25,243 bases of DNA from Cesiribacter sp. (GTDB taxonomy: Bacteria > Bacteroidota > Bacteroidia > Cytophagales > Cyclobacteriaceae). Positions 15,544 to 23,078 of this stretch are shown piece after piece. The stretch's first letter is position 1; each line of letters starts with the position of its first letter. The notes beneath the pieces were generated by a model. It was not told the origin of the DNA and did no database searches. It saw only the letters and a program-made list of their open reading frames with translations. Where the stretch lies: the NCBI GenBank assembly GCA_030147305.1, contig JASLAE010000083.1, positions 1 through 25,243 of the forward strand. Reading direction: 5' to 3'. The position numbers were made by a program, and so were the translations under genes.

Positions 15544-16272
15544 ATGGTAATCTATGCAGGCATCGCTGCGCTGTTACTGGCATTGGTGCATCTTTTTGCT
15601 GAAAAACTTAATTTCACTGCCCTTCCCAGAAGCAAATGGCTTTCTTTTGCCGGGGGTGTTTCTGTCGCTTATATTTTTGTTCATTTATTACCGGAACTCG
15701 CAGCATGGCAGAAGGTGCTGAAGGAAGAAAGTGAAACTCTCTCTTTTCTACGCCATCACAGTTATCTCATAGCACTGATCGGGCTGGCCGTATTCTATGG
15801 ACTGGAACGTGCAGCAAAGGTATCTTCCGAATCACACAGAGAAACCGAAAATGAAGAACTGCCGCCCAACATCCGCATTTTTTGGCTGCACATTATTTCT
15901 TTTGCTCTTTACAATGCATTGATCGGCTATTTGCTACTACACCGGGAAGATGACAATACTGCCTCTTTAGTCTGGTTTACGGTTGCCATGGCCTTTCACT
16001 TTTTGGTCAATGACTATGGCTTATCAGACCATTATCATAATGTTTATCGCCGCAAAGGCCGTTGGATTGTTGCCTTTGCTATACTGGGCGGCTGGCTTTT
16101 AGGCACCCTTACCGCTTTGCCGGAGGTAAGTGTATCGATACTCTTTGCCTTTGTGGCTGGCAGTACTATCCTTAATGTGCTGAAGGAAGAATTACCTGAA
16201 GAAAGAAAGAGCAATTTCTGGTCTTTTGCTGTTGGCTGCCTGGTATACAGCACCTTGCTTTTGTTTGCCTGA
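15544..16272 (+). CDS. ZIP-like multi-pass membrane protein
   Basis: A 242-residue protein with about eight hydrophobic helices (about 3-20, 33-50, 74-88, 113-132, 143-156, 175-192, 196-213, 226-242). The VSVAYIFVHLLPELA segment in the second helix resembles the HLLPE helix of ZIP metal transporters, and the penultimate region ILNVLKEELPEER resembles the ZIP C-terminal part. A charged loop (about 90-110) sits where ZIPs often have a variable His-rich loop; here it holds a single His. The helix with HFLVNDYGLSDHYHNVY (152-168) carries several possible metal ligands but lacks the usual HNxxEG and HExPHE patterns. It is either a divergent divalent-metal carrier or a relative with another role. 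It ends the cluster begun by the RNA methyltransferase. Confidence 0.6.
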   Translation: MVIYAGIAALLLALVHLFAEKLNFTALPRSKWLSFAGGVSVAYIFVHLLPELAAWQKVLKEESETLSFLRHHSYLIALIGLAVFYGLERAAKVSSESHRETENEELPPNIRIFWLHIISFALYNALIGYLLLHREDDNTASLVWFTVAMAFHFLVNDYGLSDHYHNVYRRKGRWIVAFAILGGWLLGTLTALPEVSVSILFAFVAGSTILNVLKEELPEERKSNFWSFAVGCLVYSTLLLFA

Positions 16273-16341
16273 GATAACCCTCCCGATGATGCACCGTATG
16301 ATTTAGTAGAGTAGATTTTTTTAAACTAAAATATTAGAGAT

Positions 16342-16470
16342 ATGATGTGGAGATTAATAAGAATGGCCATTATGATTGCCGGCGCCAGAAAACTGTGGGG
16401 CAACAAGCTTGTTCGCAAAGCAGTGAAGAAAAGACTTTCTTATAGCACCAGGTCGCTATTGCCATTTTAA
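16342..16470 (+). CDS. 42-residue basic peptide, unrecognised
   Basis: The frame starts with tandem ATGs (16342, 16345) and ends TAA at 16470. The peptide begins MMWRLIRMAIMIAGARKLWG and goes on NKLVRKAVKKRLSYS to a final PF. It has 11 Arg/Lys residues and no Asp or Glu, a hydrophobic first third that could form a short amphipathic or membrane helix, and a basic middle. A textbook terminator follows 21 bases after the stop, and the gene stands 69 bases after the ZIP-like gene. TAGATTTT at 16312-16319 is a weak -7-like element. Functional guesses include a ribosome- or nucleic-acid-associated microprotein or a small membrane peptide; none is shown. The coding claim rests on start-stop organisation and the private terminator. 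Confidence 0.5.
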   Translation: MMWRLIRMAIMIAGARKLWGNKLVRKAVKKRLSYSTRSLLPF

Positions 16471-16491
16471 GAAATACGTACGCTATTTTAG

Positions 16492-16522
16492 AGGCTGCAT
16501 GCAGATGCAGCCTTTTTTTTTA
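16492..16522 (+). terminator. Intrinsic terminator after the 42-codon gene
   Basis: AGGCTGCAT at 16492-16500 and ATGCAGCCT at 16505-16513 form a perfect nine-pair stem with the loop GCAG, followed directly by a run of T to 16522. This is the best intrinsic terminator in the window. It ends transcription from the 42-codon gene and possibly from the cluster upstream. Confidence 0.88.
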
Positions 16523-16616
16523 AAATATAGGTATACACACTTTAAAAGTAGGTTTGCTATTTCGAAAGTAATTGCACAAAAAGGCATAAAAACAATATTA
16601 AATTGTAAATAAATAA

Positions 16617-16646
16617 TTGTCTTTTTACAGCTTGTCTCTATCTTTG
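16617..16646 (+). promoter_or_regulatory. Bacteroidota-type promoter of the alkyltransferase gene
   Basis: TTG at 16617-16619, 19 bases, then TATCTTTG at 16639-16646, an exact match to the TAnnTTTG consensus at ideal spacing. Transcription should begin near 16651-16653, about 12-14 bases before the ATG at 16665. It lies just after a strong terminator, as expected for a new transcription unit. Confidence 0.65.
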
Positions 16647-16664
16647 TATTGCGACTCAAGCTTC

Positions 16665-17153
16665 ATGTTCCAATTACTTTACAACTCTCCTATTGGCCCG
16701 CTTCTGATTACCGGTAGCAATAAAGGCGTACAGTCTGTTCGTTTTCATCAGGGTGCTGCACCTGCGCCTCCATCTAAAGCTGAGGATGTACCTGATTGTA
16801 TGCAGGAGGTGGTAGAGCAGCTCACTGGCTATTTTTGTCAGCTGCGGCATGGCTTCGAGCTTACCCTGGATTTACGCGGCACTCCTTTTCAGTTATCAGT
16901 ATGGCGGGCACTTCAGGAAATTGGCTGGGGCCAGACCCTTAGCTATGCACAGCTTGCAGACCGCATTGGCTCTCCGGGTGCTGCCCGGGCTGTGGGAATG
17001 GCCAATGCACAAAATCCTTGCTTAATCCTGCTGCCCTGCCACCGGGTTATTGGCAGCAATGGAGTACTTACGGGCTATGCTGGCGGTTTATTACGCAAAC
17101 AATGGCTGCTTCAACATGAGCAGCAGGTACTGCAGCTCGAGCTCTTCGGTTAA
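16665..17153 (+). CDS. ogt: Methylated-DNA--protein-cysteine S-methyltransferase
   Basis: A 162-residue suicide DNA repair protein that transfers the alkyl group from O6-methylguanine (and O4-methylthymine) to its own cysteine. The acceptor is Cys125 in LLPCHRVIG (123-130). Other signatures are the SPIGPLLITG start (8-17), the recognition helix region TPFQLSVWRALQEIGWGQTLSY (73-94), the RAVGMANAQNPC segment with the arginine finger (108-119), and GYAGGLLRKQWLL after the active site. There is no Ada-type zinc domain or AraC domain, so it is a stand-alone Ogt/MGMT. The frame is open to a TTG at 16617, but that TTG is the -33 part of the promoter, so ATG 16665 is the start. Confidence 0.93.
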   Translation: MFQLLYNSPIGPLLITGSNKGVQSVRFHQGAAPAPPSKAEDVPDCMQEVVEQLTGYFCQLRHGFELTLDLRGTPFQLSVWRALQEIGWGQTLSYAQLADRIGSPGAARAVGMANAQNPCLILLPCHRVIGSNGVLTGYAGGLLRKQWLLQHEQQVLQLELFG

Positions 17154-17194
17154 GGATATTATATACTTTTAGCTCGTGTAGTTTTTTCAAAATT

Positions 17195-17247
17195 TAATCC
17201 TGTTTGGCAATTACTGTAACCAATAGTTTGGCAGCATTATAATCCTG
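17195..17247 (+). repeat. Interleaved short direct repeats upstream of the unrecognised 215-residue protein gene
   Basis: TAATCCTG occurs at 17195-17202 and 17240-17247, and GTTTGGCA at 17202-17209 and 17226-17233. The 276-base gap from 17154 to 17429 holds nothing else I can name. Confidence 0.3.
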
Positions 17248-17459
17248 CAAAGGCTCACTTACTGCCTGTAGTACACAGTAGCCACTATTTTTTCAGATTC
17301 TTACAGTATTGGGTGTGTATTTTAGACGGCCGTTCAGGAATCATTTCCCCTAAATAATACAGTTTTATCCGCAGCTGCTTAACCAAAAAAGCTTTAAGCC
17401 GTAGATTTTCCTACAAGATAAGTCATTTAATGGAATGCTTTTTTGGAGGGATTTTAGCC

Positions 17460-18104
17460 ATGAGTGAGTTACAGCTACAAGAAAACTATATATATAACAC
17501 CCTGAGGCCTATTTTCAAGGAACAGGGTTATACTTTTTTTCCTCAGCAGAAGCAGTTCCGCTTCGCATCACGCAATGGCTATAGAGCAGTGCTTATTCAT
17601 GTAAATGGTAACAGCGCACAGCAAAGTATAGACCTGCAACTGGGCATTCGTTTAGATGTGGTAGAGGAGCTGGTAAACCAGTTTCTTCAGGGTGTTAGCA
17701 TGGGATGTGAAGAAAGTGCTACCATTATTGCTTCCTACAGCCGCCTGGTGCACAATCCCTGCAAGCGCTTCCTGGTCACCGATGCGGCCGACCTGGAAAG
17801 TGTTTGTCTGCGCATGGCAGCTTTTATGCAATCCAGCGGCTTCAGGTTTCTGGAAAGCTTCGACCGGCTCAGGAAAATCGATGGTCTCCTAAACCGCAAA
17901 CCGGAGCAGTCGTCTCCTTTTCTGCAAAACCAGATGATCCGCTGTTTTAAAGGCCTGGTCATTGCTAAACTCACCCATCGTACCGATTTTAACCAGCTGG
18001 CAAAAACCTATTTTACCTTTCTGAACAAGCATTGGGCCGATCAGTCCGTTACAGCCAATTACAAACGGCTGGTAAAGTTCCTGCGCTTCTTCTCGATCAA
18101 TTAA
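17460..18104 (+). CDS. Conserved-looking protein of unknown function, 215 residues
   Basis: I do not recognise this gene. From ATG 17460 it encodes 214 residues plus stop, beginning MSELQLQENYIYNTLRPIFK. There is no signal peptide or membrane helix. The first half has alternating strands and helices (FRFASRNGYRAVLIHVNG, then SIDLQLGIRLDVVEELVNQF), as in proteins that compare or measure a partner. The second half is helical and basic (IRCFKGLVIAKLTHRTDFNQL, then KRLVKFLRFF). The overall plan, a polar alpha/beta N-part and helical C-part with LESFDRLRKIDGLLN, recalls small uncharacterised DUF4304-like proteins, but I would not assign it. An alternative ATG at 17430 would add ten residues; the internal start is preferred because GGAGGG lies 9 bases before it, unusual for this genome, and because the extension is hydrophobic and atypical. 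Confidence 0.6.
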   Translation: MSELQLQENYIYNTLRPIFKEQGYTFFPQQKQFRFASRNGYRAVLIHVNGNSAQQSIDLQLGIRLDVVEELVNQFLQGVSMGCEESATIIASYSRLVHNPCKRFLVTDAADLESVCLRMAAFMQSSGFRFLESFDRLRKIDGLLNRKPEQSSPFLQNQMIRCFKGLVIAKLTHRTDFNQLAKTYFTFLNKHWADQSVTANYKRLVKFLRFFSIN

Positions 18105-18225
18105 CTGGTCACGAGCCTGGCATCGCCCCGGCAATGCTCAAAAGAATGGGTGCTGAACTTACGCTACTATGCCAGATAATTGATAATCAGTAGGATGAAT
18201 AAATAATAAGGCATAAATTATAGAT

Positions 18226-19089
18226 ATGAAATTTGCCTTCTTTCTCTGTCTCTTGAGCATGGCAGGAGCCTCATGCATGGTCCAGACAAAATTAGCCGCG
18301 CCAGCAATTGGTATCGTTCAGCATTATGAAAATGACAGCCTGTTAAAAGCGCAGGGATACCACTACCTGGTGGAATCCACCCAAAAGCTGTTTTCACCAG
18401 ACAACGTTTCTGAGCCGGAATTTCAAACACATCTGCAAAAGCTTAATCATTTACGCATACCATTATTGGGAAGTAATCTTTTTATACCGGGTAATTTAAA
18501 GGTGGTGGGACCCGCTGTAGATGAGCAGGCAGTATTGTCCTATGTCGAGACGGTTTTTCAACGTGCCAAAACTGCCGGAACGCAAATGATCATCTGGGGT
18601 AGCGGCGGGTCCAGGCAGGTGCCTGACGGCTTTGATCGGCTAAAGGCTAAAGAACAGTTTGTTTCAATGGCCAGAAAAGTAGCCGTCCTGGCAAAGAAAT
18701 ATGATATTACACTGGCGCTTGAAAGCTTGAATAGCACGGAAGGTAATTTCATAAATACTGTAGCCGAAGCACTTGAAATAGCAAAGGCAGTTGAGCATGA
18801 AAACTTTCGCTTATGCGCAGATATTTATCACATGCTTAAAGAAGACGAGGGCCCTGCTGTAATCGAGCAGGCAAAAGGGTATATAGTTTATTGCGAGGTT
18901 GCCGAAGAAGAAGGCCGTACCCCACCCGGCGTTCATGGAGAAGATTTTAAACCTTACTTTACCGCACTAAAAAATATTGGTTATGAAGGTAAAGTCATGC
19001 TGGAGTGCCGGTGGGATGATGTAGCCACGCAGGGAGCCGATGCGTATCAGTATCTGCGCAAACAGATCGATGAAGCCTACGGCAGGTAA
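18226..19089 (+). CDS. Exported sugar phosphate isomerase/epimerase-like TIM-barrel protein
   Basis: A 287-residue protein with an export signal (MKFAFFLCLLSMAGASC); Cys17 may be lipidated, although the lipobox GASC is atypical. The rest is an AP-endonuclease-2/xylose-isomerase-like TIM barrel. Candidate metal ligands by position are Glu166 in LALESLN, Asp199 with His202 in CADIYHM, and Glu260 in MLECRW. The third canonical ligand strand, usually carrying His or Gln before a PGR-type loop, here reads YCEVAEEEGRTPPG (222-235), so Glu224 takes that place. The loop resembles the hydroxypyruvate isomerase type. Exported members of this superfamily in Bacteroidota often act on sugars or sugar acids; the substrate is unknown. 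It is convergent with galT and separated from it by 28 bases. Confidence 0.78.
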   Translation: MKFAFFLCLLSMAGASCMVQTKLAAPAIGIVQHYENDSLLKAQGYHYLVESTQKLFSPDNVSEPEFQTHLQKLNHLRIPLLGSNLFIPGNLKVVGPAVDEQAVLSYVETVFQRAKTAGTQMIIWGSGGSRQVPDGFDRLKAKEQFVSMARKVAVLAKKYDITLALESLNSTEGNFINTVAEALEIAKAVEHENFRLCADIYHMLKEDEGPAVIEQAKGYIVYCEVAEEEGRTPPGVHGEDFKPYFTALKNIGYEGKVMLECRWDDVATQGADAYQYLRKQIDEAYGR

Positions 19090-19100
19090 AAACTAATGTA

Positions 19101-19125
19101 AGCGTTAACCTTTAGCGTTAACCTT
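19101..19125. repeat. Tandem 13-base direct repeat at the convergent gene junction
   Basis: AGCGTTAACCTT occurs at 19101-19112 and again at 19114-19125, a period of 13. Each copy contains the palindrome GTTAAC. The second copy includes the galT stop codon (minus strand, 19118-19120); the first copy carries an identical TTA, so loss of one copy would keep the galT end unchanged. Confidence 0.7.
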
Positions 19126-20164
19126 GCTTATAATGCACCTTAGGCAGTTTCTTTAAGAGTGCAGCGGCCGTTTCGGGCGTGATGTCGCGCTGGGGATTGC
19201 CCAGCATTTCATAGCCAACCATAAACTTCTTAACCGTAGCAGACCTGAGCAGCGGCGGATAAAAAGCCATGTGCAGATGCCATTCGGGATGCTCCTGCCC
19301 GTCTGTTGGGGCCTGGTGTATGCCCGCAGAGTAGGGAAAGGATATTTCGAATAAGTTATCGTAAAGGATGGTAAGCTGCTTATAGGCATCGGCCAGGGAA
19401 AGCATTTCCTCATCCTGCAGCTGGGCAATACTGGCAACAGGCTGGCGGGCTATAATCATTGCCTCAAAAGGCCATACTGCCCAGAAAGGGACCAGCCCAA
19501 CAAAATGTTCGTTCTCGAAGAGGATGCGTTCTCCCTTTTTCAGCTCCGCCTGCAGGTAATCGTGCAACAGGGTACTACCATGCTTTTGGTAATAGGCCAG
19601 GAAGTGCTGCTGCTTCTTAGCCGGCTCATCGGGAATTGATTCCTGTGCCCAGATCTGCCCGTGCGGATGCGGGTTAGAGGCTCCCATAACAGATCCTTTA
19701 TTTTCGAAGATCTGCACATAATTTATAAAATCCAGGCTTCCAAGTTCCTGGTATTCCTGTTTCCAAAGCGCTACTACTTTGCTAATGGCTTCTATTTCCA
19801 TCTCTGGAATGGTGAGGTCGTGCCGGGGCGAAAAGCAGATTACTTTGCAGATACCACGCTCGCTCCTGGCCAGAAAAAATTCATCCTCTTCCATCTTACC
19901 GGAAGGTACGTCTTCGGTAATGGCAGCAAAATCATTCTTAAAAGAATAGGTACCACTGTAGGCTGGATTTACCTCGCCGTTGGCGCGGGTATTGCCCGGG
20001 CAGAGGTAACAGTCAGGATCGTAATGAGGCCGTTCGGCTTCTGCAGTTTTTTCCTGCTGCCCCTGCCAGGGGCGTTTGGCCCGGTGCGGCGATACCTGCA
20101 GCCACTCCCCCGTTAACGGATTATATCTTCTGTGAGAATGGTCTTCGAAATTAAATTGGCCCAT
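19118..20164 (-). CDS. galT: Galactose-1-phosphate uridylyltransferase
   Basis: A 348-residue HIT-superfamily enzyme, the family length. It transfers UMP from UDP-glucose to galactose 1-phosphate by a covalent His-UMP intermediate (Leloir pathway). The active site HPHGQ is at 166-170, with His168 as nucleophile. Structural zinc ligands fit the E. coli pattern: Cys52 and Cys55 in CYLCPGN, His115 in SPRHDL, and His166. The N-terminal RRYNPLTGEWLQVSPHRAKR and the C-terminal HPEWHLHMAFYPP (292-304) are typical. It is the last gene of the gal operon, 79 bases after galK. Confidence 0.96.
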   Translation of the reverse strand: MGQFNFEDHSHRRYNPLTGEWLQVSPHRAKRPWQGQQEKTAEAERPHYDPDCYLCPGNTRANGEVNPAYSGTYSFKNDFAAITEDVPSGKMEEDEFFLARSERGICKVICFSPRHDLTIPEMEIEAISKVVALWKQEYQELGSLDFINYVQIFENKGSVMGASNPHPHGQIWAQESIPDEPAKKQQHFLAYYQKHGSTLLHDYLQAELKKGERILFENEHFVGLVPFWAVWPFEAMIIARQPVASIAQLQDEEMLSLADAYKQLTILYDNLFEISFPYSAGIHQAPTDGQEHPEWHLHMAFYPPLLRSATVKKFMVGYEMLGNPQRDITPETAAALLKKLPKVHYKQG

Positions 20165-20243
20165 TTACCTATTATTTGATGCGCTTTGCCTCTGGTTTGA
20201 AAGCTCAACCAGGTTCATTAATTTTTGTTACAGCGGTAGTCTC

Positions 20244-21395
20244 TTAAGCCACCAGTCCAGTGCCATCTGAGATAGTAACCTCGTAGGTCTTCAGCTCAAT
20301 ACCAAATTGTGCCTGGTAAGCTTTTGCCAGCTCCCCGATAAAGTTTTCTTTCTCTTCTATGGCTACCAGGTTAATGGTGCAACCGCCAAAGCCGCCACCC
20401 ATCATGCGGGCCCCAACTACGCTGGGCACATTTTTAGTATAGTCTACCAAAAAATCCAGCTCCGGACAGCTTACTTCGTATTGCGTAGACAAGCCTTCAT
20501 GAGAGCCATACATCTTTTCCCCAAAGCCCCTGATATCGCCCTGCTCCAGCAGCTTACAACCACTTAAGAGGCGTTCATTTTCTTCTATTACATAGCGGCA
20601 GCGCTTGTAAATGGTAGGCGTTAATTCCTGTGTTGCTTCTTCCAGCATTGCAAGCGTTACATCGCGCAGGCTGCGCACCTCCGGGTGCTTTTCCTGTACT
20701 TTGGCCACGCCCTGCTCACATTCCATGCGGCGGGTGTTGTATTCCGAGCTGGCCAGGGCATGCTTAACACCGGTATCGCAGAGGATAATCTGGTATTCCC
20801 GCAGGTTCAGGGGAAAATAGTTGAACTCCAGCGAACGGCAGTCGAGCTGAATGGCATAGTCCTTTTTTCCCATAACAGATGCAAACTGATCCATGATGCC
20901 GCACATCACGCCCGCAAATACATGCTCTGCTTTTTGTGAATACTTGATCAGGCTGATCTTATCTACCTTGAGGTCAAAGAGCTTGTTGAGGGCAAAGGCA
21001 GTACCGCATTCCAGCGCGGCTGATGATGAAAGGCCTGCGCCGATCGGTACATCACCGCCAAAAACACAATCAAATCCCCCTACCTGATGCCCTGCTTTTT
21101 GCAGCTGATCAACAACACCCATGATGTAGTTGGGCCAGCCTTTTTCGGAGGGCTTAAAGTCCTGCAGGTTAAAGGCCACGGCTTCATTAAAATCTATGGA
21201 AAAGAGCCGGCAGGTATCAGAATCATTTTTTGCTACTGCCAATATCATTTCTTTATCGATGGCGGCAGGCAGTACAAAGCCATCGTTATAGTCGGTATGC
21301 TCACCAATTAAGTTAATTCTGCCCGGAGAGCGCACCAGCAGGGGAGTATAGGTAAAAAGTTCTTTGAACTTGTCCTGTATAATGGTTTGGTTCAT
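20244..21395 (-). CDS. galK: Galactokinase
   Basis: A 383-residue GHMP kinase that phosphorylates alpha-D-galactose at C1 with ATP. The galactokinase signature GRINLIGEHTDYNDGFVLP (25-43) distinguishes it from other GHMP kinases. The phosphate-binding loop is PIGAGLSSSAALE (118-130), the catalytic Asp170 lies in CGIMDQF, and the third motif GARMMGGGFGGC is near the C-terminus. Arg26 matches the second catalytic residue. All key residues are present and the length is normal. It follows the symporter gene by 36 bases and precedes galT. Confidence 0.97.
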   Translation of the reverse strand: MNQTIIQDKFKELFTYTPLLVRSPGRINLIGEHTDYNDGFVLPAAIDKEMILAVAKNDSDTCRLFSIDFNEAVAFNLQDFKPSEKGWPNYIMGVVDQLQKAGHQVGGFDCVFGGDVPIGAGLSSSAALECGTAFALNKLFDLKVDKISLIKYSQKAEHVFAGVMCGIMDQFASVMGKKDYAIQLDCRSLEFNYFPLNLREYQIILCDTGVKHALASSEYNTRRMECEQGVAKVQEKHPEVRSLRDVTLAMLEEATQELTPTIYKRCRYVIEENERLLSGCKLLEQGDIRGFGEKMYGSHEGLSTQYEVSCPELDFLVDYTKNVPSVVGARMMGGGFGGCTINLVAIEEKENFIGELAKAYQAQFGIELKTYEVTISDGTGLVA

Positions 21396-21431
21396 GATTA
21401 AAAAGTTAAAAATAGTATCAGCGCCTGCTGC

Positions 21432-23033
21432 TTACCAGAACAAGATGTACAATACGGCAACAATGGCACCAATAGTAATGGCAGATATATTAAAAGCTGT
21501 TCCGGTATAAAATAAACTACGCTCAACATGAATTGCTTTAGGGCTCTCTGTGCCTTTTCCTTCATAGAGTGAGATGGCCGCCATAACAGCACAAAGGATC
21601 AGGAACACAATGCCCATCCGGTCCAGGAAGGCAATATTAAAGACCGGCTCCCAGCCCAGAGCAGGAGAACCTTCCGACATAAACTTTAACAGGAATGAAA
21701 GAGGAATAGAGAGTATGGCCGCCCAGAGTGCGCCATTGGCTGTGGCTTTTTTCCAGAACAGTCCCAGCACAAAAATGGCCACAATGCCCGGGCTGATAAA
21801 GCCGGTAAATTCCTGAATAAACTGAAAGGCCTGATCCAGTGCAGCCAGCTGCGGTGCCACCACCACGGCAATGGCCAGGGCAATTGCGCTGACGATCCTT
21901 CCCACCCGCACCAGGCTATTCTCTGTGGCGGTTTTATTTATGAAGGAACGGTAAATATCCATGGTAAAGATGGTAGAGGTACTGTTGGTCATGGAGCTAA
22001 GCGAAGATACTACTGCAGCAATCAGTGCAGCAAAAGCAAGGCCTTTAGCACCGGTGAACATAAAGTTATTCAGCAACCAGGGATAGGCTTCGTCAGATTT
22101 CTGGATATCCGCCTGTAATGCAAACGCCACAATGCCTGGGACCACAACAATTAAAGGCATGAGCAGCTTTAAGAAACCTGCAAACGCCAGGCCGCGCTGT
22201 GCTTCTGATAAGCTTTTTGCCGCCAGCGCCCGCTGTATAATGTATTGGTTAAAGCCCCAATAGCTAAGGTTGGCAATCCACATACCGCCAATCAATACGC
22301 TGATGCCCGGCAGGAACTCATAAGCCGGGTGGTCAGGATCCAGGATCATATCGAACTTCTCGGGCGCCTGCTCCAGCAGGTTGCCAAAACCGGCCACAGC
22401 TCCTTCGCCGCCACCAACTGCATCCAGTGCATAATAGGTGGTAAGCAAACCGCCACCAATCAGGAAGATTACCTGCACAACGTCAGTCCAGGCAACCGCT
22501 TTCAAACCACCATAGATGGTATAGGCGGCGGAGAAAACTGCAAGGCCAATGATGCCCCACATCAGGTCTACACCCATGATGGTCTTCATGGCCAGCGCAC
22601 CCAGGTACAGCACAGAAGTAAGGTTTACGAAAATGTACACCAGGATCCAGAAGATGGCCATGCTGGTACGCACCCGGCTGTCGAAGCGCATTTCCAGAAA
22701 CTGGGGCATGGTATAGATGCCCCTTTGCAGAAACACCGGCAGAAACCATTTGGCTACCACCAGCAGGGTAATAGCGGCCATCCACTCGTAAGTAGCAATA
22801 CCCAAGCCAATGGCATAGCCAGAGCCCGACATGCCAATAAACTGTTCGGCTGAAATGTTGGAGGCAATCAGCGAAGTACCAATGGCCCACCAGGGCAGTG
22901 ATTTACTGGCCAGAAAGTAATCGCTGGCATTTTTTTCGTGCCCCTCTTTTTCCCGGCTTACCCAAAGGCCTATACCGATAATCAATAGGCAGTAGAGAAC
23001 AAAAATGGTAATGTCTAGGGTTGAAAATTCCAT
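21432..23033 (-). CDS. sglT: Na+/galactose symporter, SGLT type (SSS family)
   Basis: A 533-residue inner membrane transporter with about 14 helices, close to the Vibrio parahaemolyticus vSGLT along its whole length. The sugar-binding residues of vSGLT as I recall them have exact counterparts: Gln64 (vSGLT Gln69) in NISAEQF, Glu83 (Glu88) in YEWM, Asn255 (Asn260) and the gate Tyr258 (Tyr263) in ANLSYWG, Lys289 (Lys294) in FLKL, and Gln404 or Gln407 in QAFQFIQEF. Sodium-site residues also match: Ala57, Ile60, Ser343 and Ser344. It is therefore predicted to import galactose (or glucose) with sodium. It lies between galM and galK with gaps of 45 and 36 bases, which supports galactose as substrate. 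Confidence 0.95.
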   Translation of the reverse strand: MEFSTLDITIFVLYCLLIIGIGLWVSREKEGHEKNASDYFLASKSLPWWAIGTSLIASNISAEQFIGMSGSGYAIGLGIATYEWMAAITLLVVAKWFLPVFLQRGIYTMPQFLEMRFDSRVRTSMAIFWILVYIFVNLTSVLYLGALAMKTIMGVDLMWGIIGLAVFSAAYTIYGGLKAVAWTDVVQVIFLIGGGLLTTYYALDAVGGGEGAVAGFGNLLEQAPEKFDMILDPDHPAYEFLPGISVLIGGMWIANLSYWGFNQYIIQRALAAKSLSEAQRGLAFAGFLKLLMPLIVVVPGIVAFALQADIQKSDEAYPWLLNNFMFTGAKGLAFAALIAAVVSSLSSMTNSTSTIFTMDIYRSFINKTATENSLVRVGRIVSAIALAIAVVVAPQLAALDQAFQFIQEFTGFISPGIVAIFVLGLFWKKATANGALWAAILSIPLSFLLKFMSEGSPALGWEPVFNIAFLDRMGIVFLILCAVMAAISLYEGKGTESPKAIHVERSLFYTGTAFNISAITIGAIVAVLYILFW

Positions 23034-23078
23034 TTAGCGTAGCAGTTTTGGTTGGTTGAGATTGTCAGCGGTAACTAT

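Noticed and set aside
22245..22853. 202-codon plus-strand frame inside the symporter gene
   Set aside because: Antisense to a well-conserved transporter; its His/Gln/Asn-rich composition reflects the codon structure of the opposite strand.
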